A stretch of DNA of 64,000 nucleotides from Xylanibacter oryzae DSM 17970 (GTDB lineage Bacteria > Bacteroidota > Bacteroidia > Bacteroidales > Bacteroidaceae), in assembly GCF_000585355.1 (NCBI RefSeq), contig NZ_KK073873.1:1-64000 (forward strand), in the 5' to 3' direction. A model generated the notes under the pieces. The model did no database searches and was not told the origin of the DNA. It saw only the letters and a program-made list of their open reading frames with translations. Shown here piece by piece: positions 45,548 to 54,731 of the stretch (its first letter is position 1; each line of letters opens with the position of its first letter). A program made the translations under genes and the position numbers.

Positions 45548-45964
45548 ATGAAGCACAAAAGCAATACACTTACAAAGGCAGAGTTTGATGTGATGTCGGC
45601 TCTCTGGGACATCAATCATTCGGCAACTGTTCACGATATTCTTGAACGTTTCGCAGAACCTAAGCCAGCTTATACCACGGTGGCTACTTATATGAAACTG
45701 CTTCTAGAAAAGGGTTATGTGGATTATTTCAAGGTGAAAGGAGAAGGCAAGGCCAAGATATATCAGGCTAAGGTAACACGTGCAGAATACACCCGACAGG
45801 CCATGGCTGATGTAAAGAAAGATTTCTTTGGTGGCTCATTGCGTTCCATGCTGAACTTCTTTGTGAAGGAGGAGAATCTATCCGATGAGGAGATTGCCGA
45901 TTTGCTGAGTACCATCAATAATGAAGACGTATCAGTTTCTATTAAAGAGGAGGAAACGCTATGA
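45548..45964 (+). CDS. BlaI/MecI/CopY-family transcriptional repressor
   Basis: A 138-aa winged-helix repressor. The DNA-binding half has the family pattern LTKAEFDVMSALWDINHSATVHDILERF (about 8-35) and PAYTTVATYMKLLLEKGYVDYFKVKGEGKAKIYQAKV (about 41-77); the C-terminal helices dimerise (VTRAEYTRQAMADVKKDFFGGS ... LSDEEIADLL). In such systems signalling by the membrane peptidase leads to repressor cleavage and derepression. Its stop overlaps the ATG of the M56 peptidase by 4 nt. The target is probably its own operon; no beta-lactamase gene lies nearby. Confidence 0.92.
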   Translation: MKHKSNTLTKAEFDVMSALWDINHSATVHDILERFAEPKPAYTTVATYMKLLLEKGYVDYFKVKGEGKAKIYQAKVTRAEYTRQAMADVKKDFFGGSLRSMLNFFVKEENLSDEEIADLLSTINNEDVSVSIKEEETL

Positions 45965-47250
45965 ATGATATACTCATCTATTCACTGAAGTCGGCCTTGG
46001 TATTGACAATGCTCTATGTGCCTTACATGCTGATGCTCCGCAAGGAAAGCTTCTTCCGCATGAACCGCATGATGTTGCTCAGTATCCTCTTTTTCTCGCT
46101 CGTTCTGCCAGCATGCAACTTCTCTGCATTGGCAATCGGCAGTGAACCTGTAGCTGAAGCAACAAGGCAGATATATGTGCAATTCGACGAAGGGCAAGTA
46201 GTATCTAATAGTTCTACTCAGATGGCTGCTCAGAGCCCATTAGTATTCTTCGACTGGAGCATGTTGCTGCACGGTCTCTTGATTCTTGGAATGGCTGTAA
46301 TGGCGCTTGTACGCTTGCTGCAGATGGTGCGCATGCAAACCATGGTGAAGCGGGGCAGTCTGTGGAGTAAGGAGAAAGATGGTTGCACCATTTACTGTCA
46401 TGCAGGTGATGTCTCGCCTTTCAGTTGGATGAAGAGTATTGTGATCAATGACGAGGACTACAAGGAGAATGGTCATCAGATCATCCTTCATGAGCAGGGA
46501 CATATCCTCTGCCATCATTCGCTCGACATCCTATTGCTCACCTTTGTGCAGACGTTGCAATGGTGGAATCCCTTGGTCTACATCCTCGGCAATAGCCTTC
46601 GCGATGTACATGAATATGAGGCTGATAACCATGTGCTCACCGCAGGGATTAATATACAGGAATATCAGATATTATTAATCCGTAAAGCTTTGGGGACAGG
46701 AACCTACGTCTTTGCGAATAATTTCAAACATAGTTTAATTAAAAATAGAATTACCATGATGATGAAGAAAAATACAAGCAAGTGGGCCTATGGCAAGACA
46801 TTATATCTCATCCCACTCGTAGCGCTCGCACTTTGTGTTTTTGCAAGTCCTAAGACTGAAGTGAACAATGATCCTCAGAAACCTCTTAAGATCAAAGTAA
46901 AGCAAGTTAAGACAAGAACAATCAATACTGTTGAAATTATTCCTGAGATTAAAGATGGAAAGGTGTATACAGACGCTGAGTTCCAGGCTATGATGGATAA
47001 AAAGTATGCCGAATGCAAGAAGTCGTTTAGCCCTAAGTATATAGGCAACAAGATAAATCTTGTAGACAAGGATGAGAAATACAGCACTACCTATGAAAAG
47101 AAAAATGGCAAGTGGGTGAAAGTATCCAAAGAGCCACTTACACATCACTCATACCGCACTCACTACAAAACGATTAATGGCAAGCTGGTAGAAGCATCCA
47201 AAGAGCCACTCTCACCTCAATTAAAAAAGAAATATCTTCACTCAAAATAG
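45961..47250 (+). CDS. BlaR1-like M56 membrane metallopeptidase
   Basis: A 429-aa membrane protein with about four hydrophobic spans (first at 5-22, later 33-52, 97-120, 278-297) and the M56 zinc site HEQGH (177-181) with the downstream Glu in HEYEADNHVL (about 217-226). After the last span only about 130 residues remain, and there is no penicillin-binding sensor domain. The tail is basic and contains a repeated motif, NGKWVKVSKEPL and NGKLVEASKEPL. In Bacteroidota these pairs respond to envelope or other stress signals rather than beta-lactams alone. Co-transcribed with the repressor. Confidence 0.88.
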   Translation: MNDILIYSLKSALVLTMLYVPYMLMLRKESFFRMNRMMLLSILFFSLVLPACNFSALAIGSEPVAEATRQIYVQFDEGQVVSNSSTQMAAQSPLVFFDWSMLLHGLLILGMAVMALVRLLQMVRMQTMVKRGSLWSKEKDGCTIYCHAGDVSPFSWMKSIVINDEDYKENGHQIILHEQGHILCHHSLDILLLTFVQTLQWWNPLVYILGNSLRDVHEYEADNHVLTAGINIQEYQILLIRKALGTGTYVFANNFKHSLIKNRITMMMKKNTSKWAYGKTLYLIPLVALALCVFASPKTEVNNDPQKPLKIKVKQVKTRTINTVEIIPEIKDGKVYTDAEFQAMMDKKYAECKKSFSPKYIGNKINLVDKDEKYSTTYEKKNGKWVKVSKEPLTHHSYRTHYKTINGKLVEASKEPLSPQLKKKYLHSK

Positions 47251-47271
47251 ATCTCTTTTATTAACTATACG

Positions 47272-47308
47272 AAAATAGGGTGTAACTACTTGAGTTACAC
47301 CCTATTTT
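47272..47308. terminator. Bidirectional terminator between blaR1-like gene and dnaK
   Basis: A 16-bp perfect stem (AAAATAGGGTGTAACT at 47272-47287 with 47293-47308) around a 5-nt loop, A-rich and T-rich on either side. Confidence 0.9.
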
Positions 47309-47339
47309 GTTATTTTATCTTATTGTTGATTATCAACAA

Positions 47340-49277
47340 TTATTTCACTTCCTCGAAGTCAGCATCCTGGATGTTGTCATCGCTCTTTGCACTGTCATTG
47401 CCTTGAGCCTGACCTGCACCTGCATTAGGATCACCCTGTGCACCTGCGCCAGGACCTTGCTGAGCTCCTTGAGCTCCACCTTGATACATCTGTGCACTGG
47501 CTTCCTGCCATGCTGCGTTAAGAGCTGCTGTGGCTGTGTCGATAGCTGTAACATCACCACTCTTATGAGCGTCTTTCAGCTGCTGTAGAGCTTGCTCGAT
47601 AGCCGGTTTCTTGTCTGCCGGTATCTTGTCGCCAATTTCTTTCAACTGATTCTCTGTCTGGAAAATCATTGAGTCAGCTTGGTTCATCTTGTCTACCTTC
47701 TCACGCTCTTTCTTATCGTTGTCTGCATTCTGGTCTGCTTCAGCCTTCATGCGGTCGATCTCTTCTTTGCTCAAGCCAGAAGAAGCCTCGATGCGGATGG
47801 CCTGCTCTTTACCTGTTGCCTTATCTTTGGCAGATACTTTAAGTATACCGTTGGCATCTATATCGAATGTAACTTCAATCTGTGGAATTCCGCGGCGTGC
47901 AGGAGCTATACCTGTAAGGTTGAACTGACCAATGCTCTTATTCTGAGATGCCATTGGACGCTCTCCCTGTAGTACGTGGATAGTAACTTCTGTCTGGTTA
48001 TCAGCTGCTGTAGAGAATACTTCGCTCTTCTTGCAAGGAATTGTAGAGTTAGAGTCGATAAGTTTTGTCATTACACCACCCATTGTCTCAATACCGAGAG
48101 TAAGAGGAGTAACATCCAATAATACGATATCACCTACACCACCTTCTTTATTAAGGATGGCACCTTGGATAGATGCACCTACTGCTACAACTTCGTCTGG
48201 GTTTACACCTTTAGAAGGCTCTTTGCCGAAGTAGTTCTTAACCAATGTCTGTACTGCAGGGATACGGCTTGATCCACCAACTAGAATAACTTCATCAATA
48301 TCAGCTGTTGTAAGTTTTGCATCTGATATGGCTTTCTGACAAGGTGCAAGACAAGCTTGTATCAAATCATGAGCCAACTGCTCGAATTTAGCACGTGTAA
48401 GAGTCTTAACCAAGTGCTTTGGAACACCACCTACAGGCATGATGTATGGCAGGTTGATCTCTGTGCTTGTAGAACTGGATAGCTCTATCTTTGCTTTTTC
48501 AGCTGCCTCTTTCAGACGCTGCATTGCCATAGGATCCTTTGATAGGTCTGCTCCTTCGTCATTCTTGAACTCCTGAACAAGCCAGTCGATGATTACCTGG
48601 TCGAAATCGTCACCACCAAGGTGTGTATCACCATTAGTAGAAAGAACTTCGAATACGCCACCACCAAATTCAAGAATAGATATATCGAATGTACCACCAC
48701 CAAGGTCGAACACTGCGATCTTCATTTCCTTATTAGCTTTGTCTACACCATAAGCAAGAGCTGCAGCTGTAGGCTCGTTGACAATACGACGAACATTAAG
48801 ACCTGCAATCTGTCCGGCTTCTTTAGTAGCCTGACGCTGAGAGTCTGAGAAGTATGCAGGCACTGTGATTACAGCATCAGTTACTTCTTGTCCTAGATAG
48901 TCTTCTGCAGTCTTTTTCATCTTCTGCAGTACCATAGCTGAAATTTCCTGTGGAGTATATTTTCTTCCGTCGATATCAACACGTGGATATCCACCTTCGT
49001 TTACTACGCTGAATGGAACGCGTTTTACTTCTTTCTGTGTCTGATCCCAAGATTCGCCCATAAAACGTTTGATACTGTATACAGTGTTCTTTGGGTTAGT
49101 GATAGCCTGACGCTTTGCAGGATCACCGACCTTACGCTCTCCACCTTCAACGAAACCTATTACAGAAGGTGTAGTACGTTTGCCTTCGCTGTTTGCGATT
49201 ACTACCGGCTCGTTACCTTCAAAAACGGCAACACAAGAGTTTGTAGTACCTAAGTCTATTCCAATGATTTTTCCCAT
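47340..49277 (-). CDS. dnaK: Molecular chaperone DnaK (Hsp70)
   Basis: ATP-dependent chaperone that binds exposed hydrophobic segments with DnaJ and GrpE. The 645-aa protein is complete: the ATPase domain starts [17 protein letters not shown] (phosphate 1), has [15 protein letters not shown] (about 195-209, phosphate 2) and [15 protein letters not shown] (adenosine motif, about 333-347), a substrate-binding domain (about 385-505), and a C-terminal lid with a Gly/Ala/Gln-rich tail ending DADFEEVK, close to the EEVK/EEVD type. dnaJ and grpE are not adjacent. An inverted repeat at 49370-49410 lies in the upstream region. Confidence 0.98.
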   Translation of the reverse strand: MGKIIGIDLGTTNSCVAVFEGNEPVVIANSEGKRTTPSVIGFVEGGERKVGDPAKRQAITNPKNTVYSIKRFMGESWDQTQKEVKRVPFSVVNEGGYPRVDIDGRKYTPQEISAMVLQKMKKTAEDYLGQEVTDAVITVPAYFSDSQRQATKEAGQIAGLNVRRIVNEPTAAALAYGVDKANKEMKIAVFDLGGGTFDISILEFGGGVFEVLSTNGDTHLGGDDFDQVIIDWLVQEFKNDEGADLSKDPMAMQRLKEAAEKAKIELSSSTSTEINLPYIMPVGGVPKHLVKTLTRAKFEQLAHDLIQACLAPCQKAISDAKLTTADIDEVILVGGSSRIPAVQTLVKNYFGKEPSKGVNPDEVVAVGASIQGAILNKEGGVGDIVLLDVTPLTLGIETMGGVMTKLIDSNSTIPCKKSEVFSTAADNQTEVTIHVLQGERPMASQNKSIGQFNLTGIAPARRGIPQIEVTFDIDANGILKVSAKDKATGKEQAIRIEASSGLSKEEIDRMKAEADQNADNDKKEREKVDKMNQADSMIFQTENQLKEIGDKIPADKKPAIEQALQQLKDAHKSGDVTAIDTATAALNAAWQEASAQMYQGGAQGAQQGPGAGAQGDPNAGAGQAQGNDSAKSDDNIQDADFEEVK

Positions 49278-49369
49278 AATTTTATTTTTATTATTTTGTT
49301 ATTAATCTTAGTTTTATTGTCGTGGGGGCGTATTTGTTCCCGCAATCACGAAATAACAAACAAAGCTTA

Positions 49370-49410
49370 TGCCAAAATAAGGTCAGAATAGAAATTTTGT
49401 CTTATTGGCA
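49370..49410. promoter_or_regulatory. Inverted repeat upstream of dnaK
   Basis: TGCCAAAATAAG (49370-49381) faces CTTATTGGCA (49401-49410), complementary apart from two extra A. It lies about 95 nt before the dnaK start and is not a CIRCE element. It may be an operator or part of the leader RNA of dnaK. Confidence 0.4.
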
Positions 49411-49463
49411 CGTCATTTTGACATTTTATTTATTATTCATTTCGATTAATCAAAATTTTACAC

Positions 49464-49471
49464 TATCTTTG
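49464..49471 (+). promoter_or_regulatory. -7 box for the gene at 49501
   Basis: TATCTTTG, 29 nt before the ATG. No -33 TTG is evident. Confidence 0.45.
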
Positions 49472-49500
49472 CCAAATAGTAAATTAATACGACCATTATT

Positions 49501-50796
49501 ATGAAAAGAGTGTTATTTTTATTGGGAATAGCTTTTGTTTTCAATACAGTGATAGCTCAGAATTCCTATATTGTTAAAACTCACGGAGCTACTAAATCTA
49601 ATGTGACAATTGCTGGTGAATACACGGGTACTGATAGTCAAAGTGACCGGGAGCCTGATTTTGTGGCTGACAATTTCAAGTTTTATAGCCTTTGTGATTG
49701 GCAGGAAGGTATGAAATTTATGGTTATCCCTGAAAGGTATGACTTGATCGTAAATACATTTATCGATGCGTCTACTAACAAGGAGGTCAGTAACGGTTCT
49801 CTACGTTATAAGATAATGATATATAAGGGGCACAGTCTGGCTGCGGATGGAAACGCGCATGTTAATTTCTTATGTCAGGATGATAATAAGATGTATTATT
49901 ATCAGATACCTAATGGTTCTTTTGAAGACTATTGTTATGGTAAACTTGGAGTTCCTACTTTAGCTTATTTGGGGGATGTAGATATCGCACGTGCCAAATT
50001 GATAGGTTCTAAGGTGTATACTAAAGCAGATCTATACTATATCGATTCTAATACGACAATGGATGCAGTAGAGGAGGTTACTGTACCTAAGAATACTGAA
50101 GTTACTGTAGCAGCTGTTGGAGTAGGGACACGTAGTTTCCCTGTTAAGATAATTGTAGAGGATGCAAGCGGAAACCAATTCTTTGAGAATGTAGCTATCA
50201 GCAGAACGAATAGTGGTATGCGCGATGATGAATTCATCATGGATAATGTACGCAATACATTTTATGGTGCTTTTGAACTGGCTGGTGCCAACATGTCAGC
50301 CCCCGGGGAGTATGCTAAGTATGTGGGTCGTAGTGTTCATACTAAATACGCTACAAAGATGACTAATAAACAAGACAAGGTCGTCTCAATACGCAAATTT
50401 TCTAATTTTATTATTAAGGGTATTCAGCCTAATGGTAATACCAATTATGTCAAAATGACACTCCGTTCGTCTGCAACAGGCGAATTGTATACTAAGCAGG
50501 TTACCTTTGTTAATGAGAATGTTGCCGGCGATATTGATGGTTATAAGGAGGATTATTATAATTATCTTTTCGGTAGCGGATCTGTAGGCAAAAAGGGTAT
50601 CTCAAAAGCTCATTGGAAAGCAATACAGGCGGGTAGGGCTGTGATTGGGATGAGCAAGAGTGAAGTATCCATGGCTAAAGGTGATGCTGATAAAGTAGTA
50701 GAATCGCACAATGGAAGTGTTTTATGGGCTTATAATGATGGCACTGTCATCAAATTCAATAAGTCGGGCAAAGTTTTTAAAGTAGAAAAGCATTAG
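49501..50796 (+). CDS. Secreted protein with BamE/SmpA-like C-terminus
   Basis: A 431-aa protein with signal peptide (cleavage near VIAQ, residue 20). The large middle region (about 25-360) is beta-rich without a family I recognise. The last 65 residues, HWKAIQAGRAVIGMSKSEVSMAKGDADKV followed by SVLWAYNDGTVIKFNKSGKVFKVE, follow the pattern of BamE/SmpA-OmlA domains: a helix-turn pair starting I-x-G-M-S-K-x-E-V and a three-stranded sheet. Such domains occur in envelope-assembly and stress lipoproteins. This one lacks a lipobox, so it is probably periplasmic. Monocistronic, with a terminator downstream. Confidence 0.6.
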   Translation: MKRVLFLLGIAFVFNTVIAQNSYIVKTHGATKSNVTIAGEYTGTDSQSDREPDFVADNFKFYSLCDWQEGMKFMVIPERYDLIVNTFIDASTNKEVSNGSLRYKIMIYKGHSLAADGNAHVNFLCQDDNKMYYYQIPNGSFEDYCYGKLGVPTLAYLGDVDIARAKLIGSKVYTKADLYYIDSNTTMDAVEEVTVPKNTEVTVAAVGVGTRSFPVKIIVEDASGNQFFENVAISRTNSGMRDDEFIMDNVRNTFYGAFELAGANMSAPGEYAKYVGRSVHTKYATKMTNKQDKVVSIRKFSNFIIKGIQPNGNTNYVKMTLRSSATGELYTKQVTFVNENVAGDIDGYKEDYYNYLFGSGSVGKKGISKAHWKAIQAGRAVIGMSKSEVSMAKGDADKVVESHNGSVLWAYNDGTVIKFNKSGKVFKVEKH

Positions 50797-50821
50797 ATTA
50801 TATATAGCGGTTATAAATAAA

Positions 50822-50856
50822 ATCCCCTCACTCTTATCTTAGAATGAGGGGATCTA
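50822..50856. terminator. Terminator between 49501 gene and recA
   Basis: ATCCCCTCA (50822-50830) pairs with TGAGGGGAT (50845-50853) around a loop that can pair further. It lies between convergent genes. Confidence 0.8.
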
Positions 50857-50873
50857 TATATATAATGGTGTTA

Positions 50874-51908
50874 TTAAACCGCCTTATCTGATATGGCTTG
50901 TTTAATAAGTCCTTCCAATTCATCACAAAGTTCAGGATTGTCTTTCAGTGTTGTCTTGGTAGCGTCACGCCCCTGAGCCAACTTTGTACCGTTGTAAGAG
51001 AACCATGAACCACTCTTCTGAATGATGTTGTATTCTACACCAAGATCTACAATCTCACCAACCTTAGAGATGCCTTCTCCGAATGTGATTTCAAATTCAG
51101 CCTTGCGGAAAGGAGGTGCCACCTTGTTCTTTACAACCTTGACACGTACCAGGTTTCCTATTACGTTATCTCCATCTTTGATGCTTGTTACACGGCGGAT
51201 ATCCAGACGTACACTAGCGTAGAACTTAAGAGCATTACCACCGGTCGTTGTCTCAGGATTACCAAACATCACACCAATCTTCTCACGTAATTGATTTATG
51301 AAAATACATGTTGTGTTAGTCTTGCTTATTGTTCCTGTCAGCTTGCGGAGCGCCTGACTCATCAGTCTTGCCTGAAGGCCAACCTTGTTATCACCCATAT
51401 CGCCTTCAATCTCTGCTTTAGGCGTTAGTGCTGCAACAGAGTCTACTACTAATATGTCAATAGCAGACGAACGTATCAGTTGGTCGGCTATCTCCAGAGC
51501 CTGCTCACCGTTGTCCGGTTGAGAAATCCACAGGTTGTCTACATCCACGCCTAACTTTGCAGCATAGAATCTGTCGAAGGCATGCTCTGCATCAATAAAT
51601 GCAGCAATGCCACCAGCTTTCTGAGCTTCTGCTATAGCATGTATGGCCAGCGTGGTCTTACCCGAACTTTCCGGACCGTATATCTCAATTACTCTGCCAC
51701 GTGGCAAGCCACCTACACCGAGAGCTGCATCCAATCCGATACTGCCGGTAGATATGACATCCACCTTCTCTACACTTTCATCGCCAAGTTTCATAATAGA
51801 ACCCTTGCCGAAATCTTTTTCTATTTTAGACATAGCAGCCTGCAGGGCTTTCAACTTTCCTTCTTGAGCACTTGCAGATGCCATTTCTTCGTTTTCTTTC
51901 TTTGCCAT
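50874..51908 (-). CDS. recA: Recombinase RecA
   Basis: Forms ATP-dependent filaments on single-stranded DNA for strand exchange and SOS signalling. The 344-aa protein has Walker A GPESSGKT at 78-85, Walker [15 protein letters not shown] (about 152-165), the L2 loop region around [37 protein letters not shown] and a normal C-terminal domain (about 280-344). No LexA box is recognisable upstream. It is the last gene of an apparent operon behind the carboxynorspermidine dehydrogenase gene, 16 nt away. Confidence 0.98.
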   Translation of the reverse strand: MAKKENEEMASASAQEGKLKALQAAMSKIEKDFGKGSIMKLGDESVEKVDVISTGSIGLDAALGVGGLPRGRVIEIYGPESSGKTTLAIHAIAEAQKAGGIAAFIDAEHAFDRFYAAKLGVDVDNLWISQPDNGEQALEIADQLIRSSAIDILVVDSVAALTPKAEIEGDMGDNKVGLQARLMSQALRKLTGTISKTNTTCIFINQLREKIGVMFGNPETTTGGNALKFYASVRLDIRRVTSIKDGDNVIGNLVRVKVVKNKVAPPFRKAEFEITFGEGISKVGEIVDLGVEYNIIQKSGSWFSYNGTKLAQGRDATKTTLKDNPELCDELEGLIKQAISDKAV

Positions 51909-51924
51909 TGTACTTTTTTTAAGT

Positions 51925-53118
<1,194 letters not shown>

Positions 53119-53140
53119 ATTATTATATATTATTATTTTC

Positions 53141-53734
53141 TTATTTTATTTCGTCCGACTTGATACCAAGTGCACTCATAAGTGAGTAGCCAAGTATCTC
53201 CTGGCGGAAATTGCCCCCTTGCATAGGTTGCATGGCAAACAGGGTTATACGTTTTTCATCGTTTGCATAATGTAGCGCAACGCGTACTTTTTCGTAAGTC
53301 TTGTCTTGGTCGGGTATTACCATAACTCTTTTTACGCCTTCGCCATTTAGTATAAGCTCTAATGCATCTACAAAAAAATCATCTTTTCCTACAATATCTT
53401 CAACAGGGAATGCACTCATCATAAATTCGCCTATTTTGTCTTTAAAGGCTTTCCCGTCAATCTCTTCTTCGAATTTGCAAGGAGTGAAGTTGCTTAGACT
53501 TTTACTATCTTTATTGTGAATGAAAACTACTTGTATCTTATTATCACCTTCGCGTAGGCCTCCGTCAAGAGCTATGCAGTCTATCCAATGTGCAATGTCG
53601 GCTTTGGGTATGCGGCGACCTATCATCCTCTCAAAGTTCACAATGAGGTCAAATGCTACGCTGTCTATGTAATCTGCGTCAATAAGAATAACATTCTCAC
53701 TCCATTTTTCTGATTTTAGCATGCTTTTATTCAT
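53141..53734 (-). CDS. DUF6621-like hypothetical protein
   Basis: A 197-aa cytoplasmic protein from the ATG at 53734 (MNKSMLKSEKWSENVILIDADY). The segment ILIDADYIDSVAFDLIVNFERMIGRRIPKADIAHWIDCIALDGGLREG is the most distinctive part, alternating strands and helices; RVMVIPDQDKTYEKVRVALHYAN follows. It resembles DUF6621 proteins of Bacteroidota, of unknown role. The earlier in-frame ATG at 53836 lies upstream of the promoter, so the start is 53734, essentially at the predicted transcription start. It leads the operon with the dehydrogenase (22-nt gap) and recA. Confidence 0.7.
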   Translation of the reverse strand: MNKSMLKSEKWSENVILIDADYIDSVAFDLIVNFERMIGRRIPKADIAHWIDCIALDGGLREGDNKIQVVFIHNKDSKSLSNFTPCKFEEEIDGKAFKDKIGEFMMSAFPVEDIVGKDDFFVDALELILNGEGVKRVMVIPDQDKTYEKVRVALHYANDEKRITLFAMQPMQGGNFRQEILGYSLMSALGIKSDEIK

Positions 53735-53739
53735 AGTTG

Positions 53740-53770
53740 CAAAGTTAATAAAAATCGAGCGTAGTACAAA
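53740..53770 (-). promoter_or_regulatory. Promoter giving a leaderless mRNA (DUF6621-recA operon)
   Basis: On the minus strand: TTTG (53770-53767), 19 nt, TAACTTTG (53747-53740). Only five bases separate the -7 box from the ATG at 53734, so transcription should begin at or within a base or two of the start codon. Confidence 0.65.
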
Positions 53771-53839
53771 ATAAATAGGGCTTTTTTTTATTGCAAATTT
53801 GCAAACTTTTGCCACTGCATGCAGGTATGCTGTCAAATG

Positions 53840-54097
53840 AATAGTAATGGTTGTGAAAAGTAACGTTTGTAACTTGTGACTTTTTTAACCTTTTACTTTT
53901 TGCAAGTATAAAGCATGATATTTTATTTACATAAATATTGCAAAATAATTATCCTTGAAAGATGTTTTCCATGAAATAATGTGCGCTTATTTGTTGTGAT
54001 ATTTCATAAGATAACATGTTCTTGGTCCATCGTGAAAGTTTAAAAAGTTACAAAAGTTACAAGTTACAAACGTTACTTTTCAATTTTCCATTATTAA
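53840..54097. repeat. Large inverted repeat, possible MITE-like element
   Basis: A perfect 21-bp arm pair (53855-53875 with 54061-54081; begins GAAAAGTAACG) extends imperfectly on both sides to about 45 bp per arm. The 185-bp interior has no ORF. No clear target-site duplication is seen. Confidence 0.65.
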
Positions 54098-54107
54098 TCC
54101 TCCCTAT

Positions 54108-54150
54108 GCTTAATTATAATATATAATAATATTATATATTATAATTAAGC
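54108..54150. repeat. 43-nt near-perfect palindrome
   Basis: Arms of 21 bp (54108-54128 and 54130-54150) are exact complements around a single central base; almost pure A/T inside GCTTAATT ends. Flanks AATCCTC and GAGGATT extend the pairing imperfectly. Confidence 0.85.
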
Positions 54151-54355
54151 TAGGAGAGGATTATTAAGGGAATTTCTTCAATTACATGTTTGAGACTTGA
54201 GACCGAGACTTTTTAGTTTTTCATGCTCCCAAAGAACAAGTTAGTTAACTCGAAAATGAAATTTGTGGTATCGCCGAAACACCTGTATACATCGGCGTTT
54301 CAGGGGCGTTTTTGAAGTTGTGGAATAGCCGAATGTAGATTTGTACCCTCAAAAT

Positions 54356-54386
54356 TTTGATGTTTGCAAGATTTGCCGTACCTTTG
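54356..54386 (+). promoter_or_regulatory. Promoter of GC-rich small-ORF transcript
   Basis: TTTG at 54356-54359, 19 nt, TACCTTTG at 54379-54386: full consensus. Confidence 0.6.
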
Positions 54387-54395
54387 CACTTGTCA

Positions 54396-54488
54396 ATGAG
54401 AATAAGCGCCGCCGCCGCTGCCGGACAGACTGATCAACTGCCGCAGACAACTTTCAAAGCGCTCGCCGACACCGCCTTTGTCGGATAA
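54396..54488 (+). CDS. Alanine-rich 30-codon ORF
   Basis: ATG nine bases after a consensus -7 box; 30 codons beginning MRISAAAAAGQTDQL and ending ADTAFVG. The base composition is much richer in G and C than the surroundings. It could be a leader peptide or an incidental frame in a structured RNA; no family is recognised. Confidence 0.3.
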   Translation: MRISAAAAAGQTDQLPQTTFKALADTAFVG

Positions 54489-54527
54489 TAAAGCCAACCC
54501 CATGGAAAGCACAAAATCATCCTCACG

Positions 54528-54626
54528 ATGAGGAAACCGCTTCTTGCACAAGAAGAAAACAAACAAATCAAGAAAACGAAAATATCAAAAAACTTCTTTG
54601 TTATGCCTTTGCTGTTAAAGCGCTGA
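54528..54626 (+). CDS. Basic 32-codon ORF
   Basis: Begins MRKPLLAQEENKQIKK and ends with a hydrophobic-basic FFVMPLLLKR. It follows the alanine-rich ORF by 39 nt on the same presumed transcript. Lys-rich then hydrophobic, so it could be membrane-active or simply a leader. Not recognised; low certainty that it is translated. Confidence 0.3.
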   Translation: MRKPLLAQEENKQIKKTKISKNFFVMPLLLKR

Positions 54627-54667
54627 CGGGTATCTCGCATTAATAGCTAAGAAATATTAAAATATGT

Positions 54668-54698
54668 TTTGATGTGTAAGATTTTATGCTTACCTTTG
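54668..54698 (+). promoter_or_regulatory. SulP promoter
   Basis: TTTG at 54668-54671, 19 nt, TACCTTTG at 54691-54698. This places the transcription start near 54704 and excludes the in-frame ATG at 54669 as the start. Confidence 0.65.
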
Positions 54699-54731
54699 CA
54701 GCTCGTTTTCAAGAAACACATAAAAAGAAAT

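Noticed and set aside
47345..49230. Long open frames antisense to dnaK, topoisomerase and GH43 genes
   Set aside because: They mirror strongly coding sequence on the other strand, lack promoters and have no family resemblance.
49360..49385. Sigma-54 promoter (TGGCA ... TTTG) upstream of dnaK
   Set aside because: Spacing and the -12 GC element do not fit the -24/-12 consensus, and the same bases form the inverted repeat.
54434..54640. 68-codon minus-strand frame opposite the small ORFs
   Set aside because: No promoter on that strand, while the plus strand has a full-consensus promoter; the composition explains the open frame.
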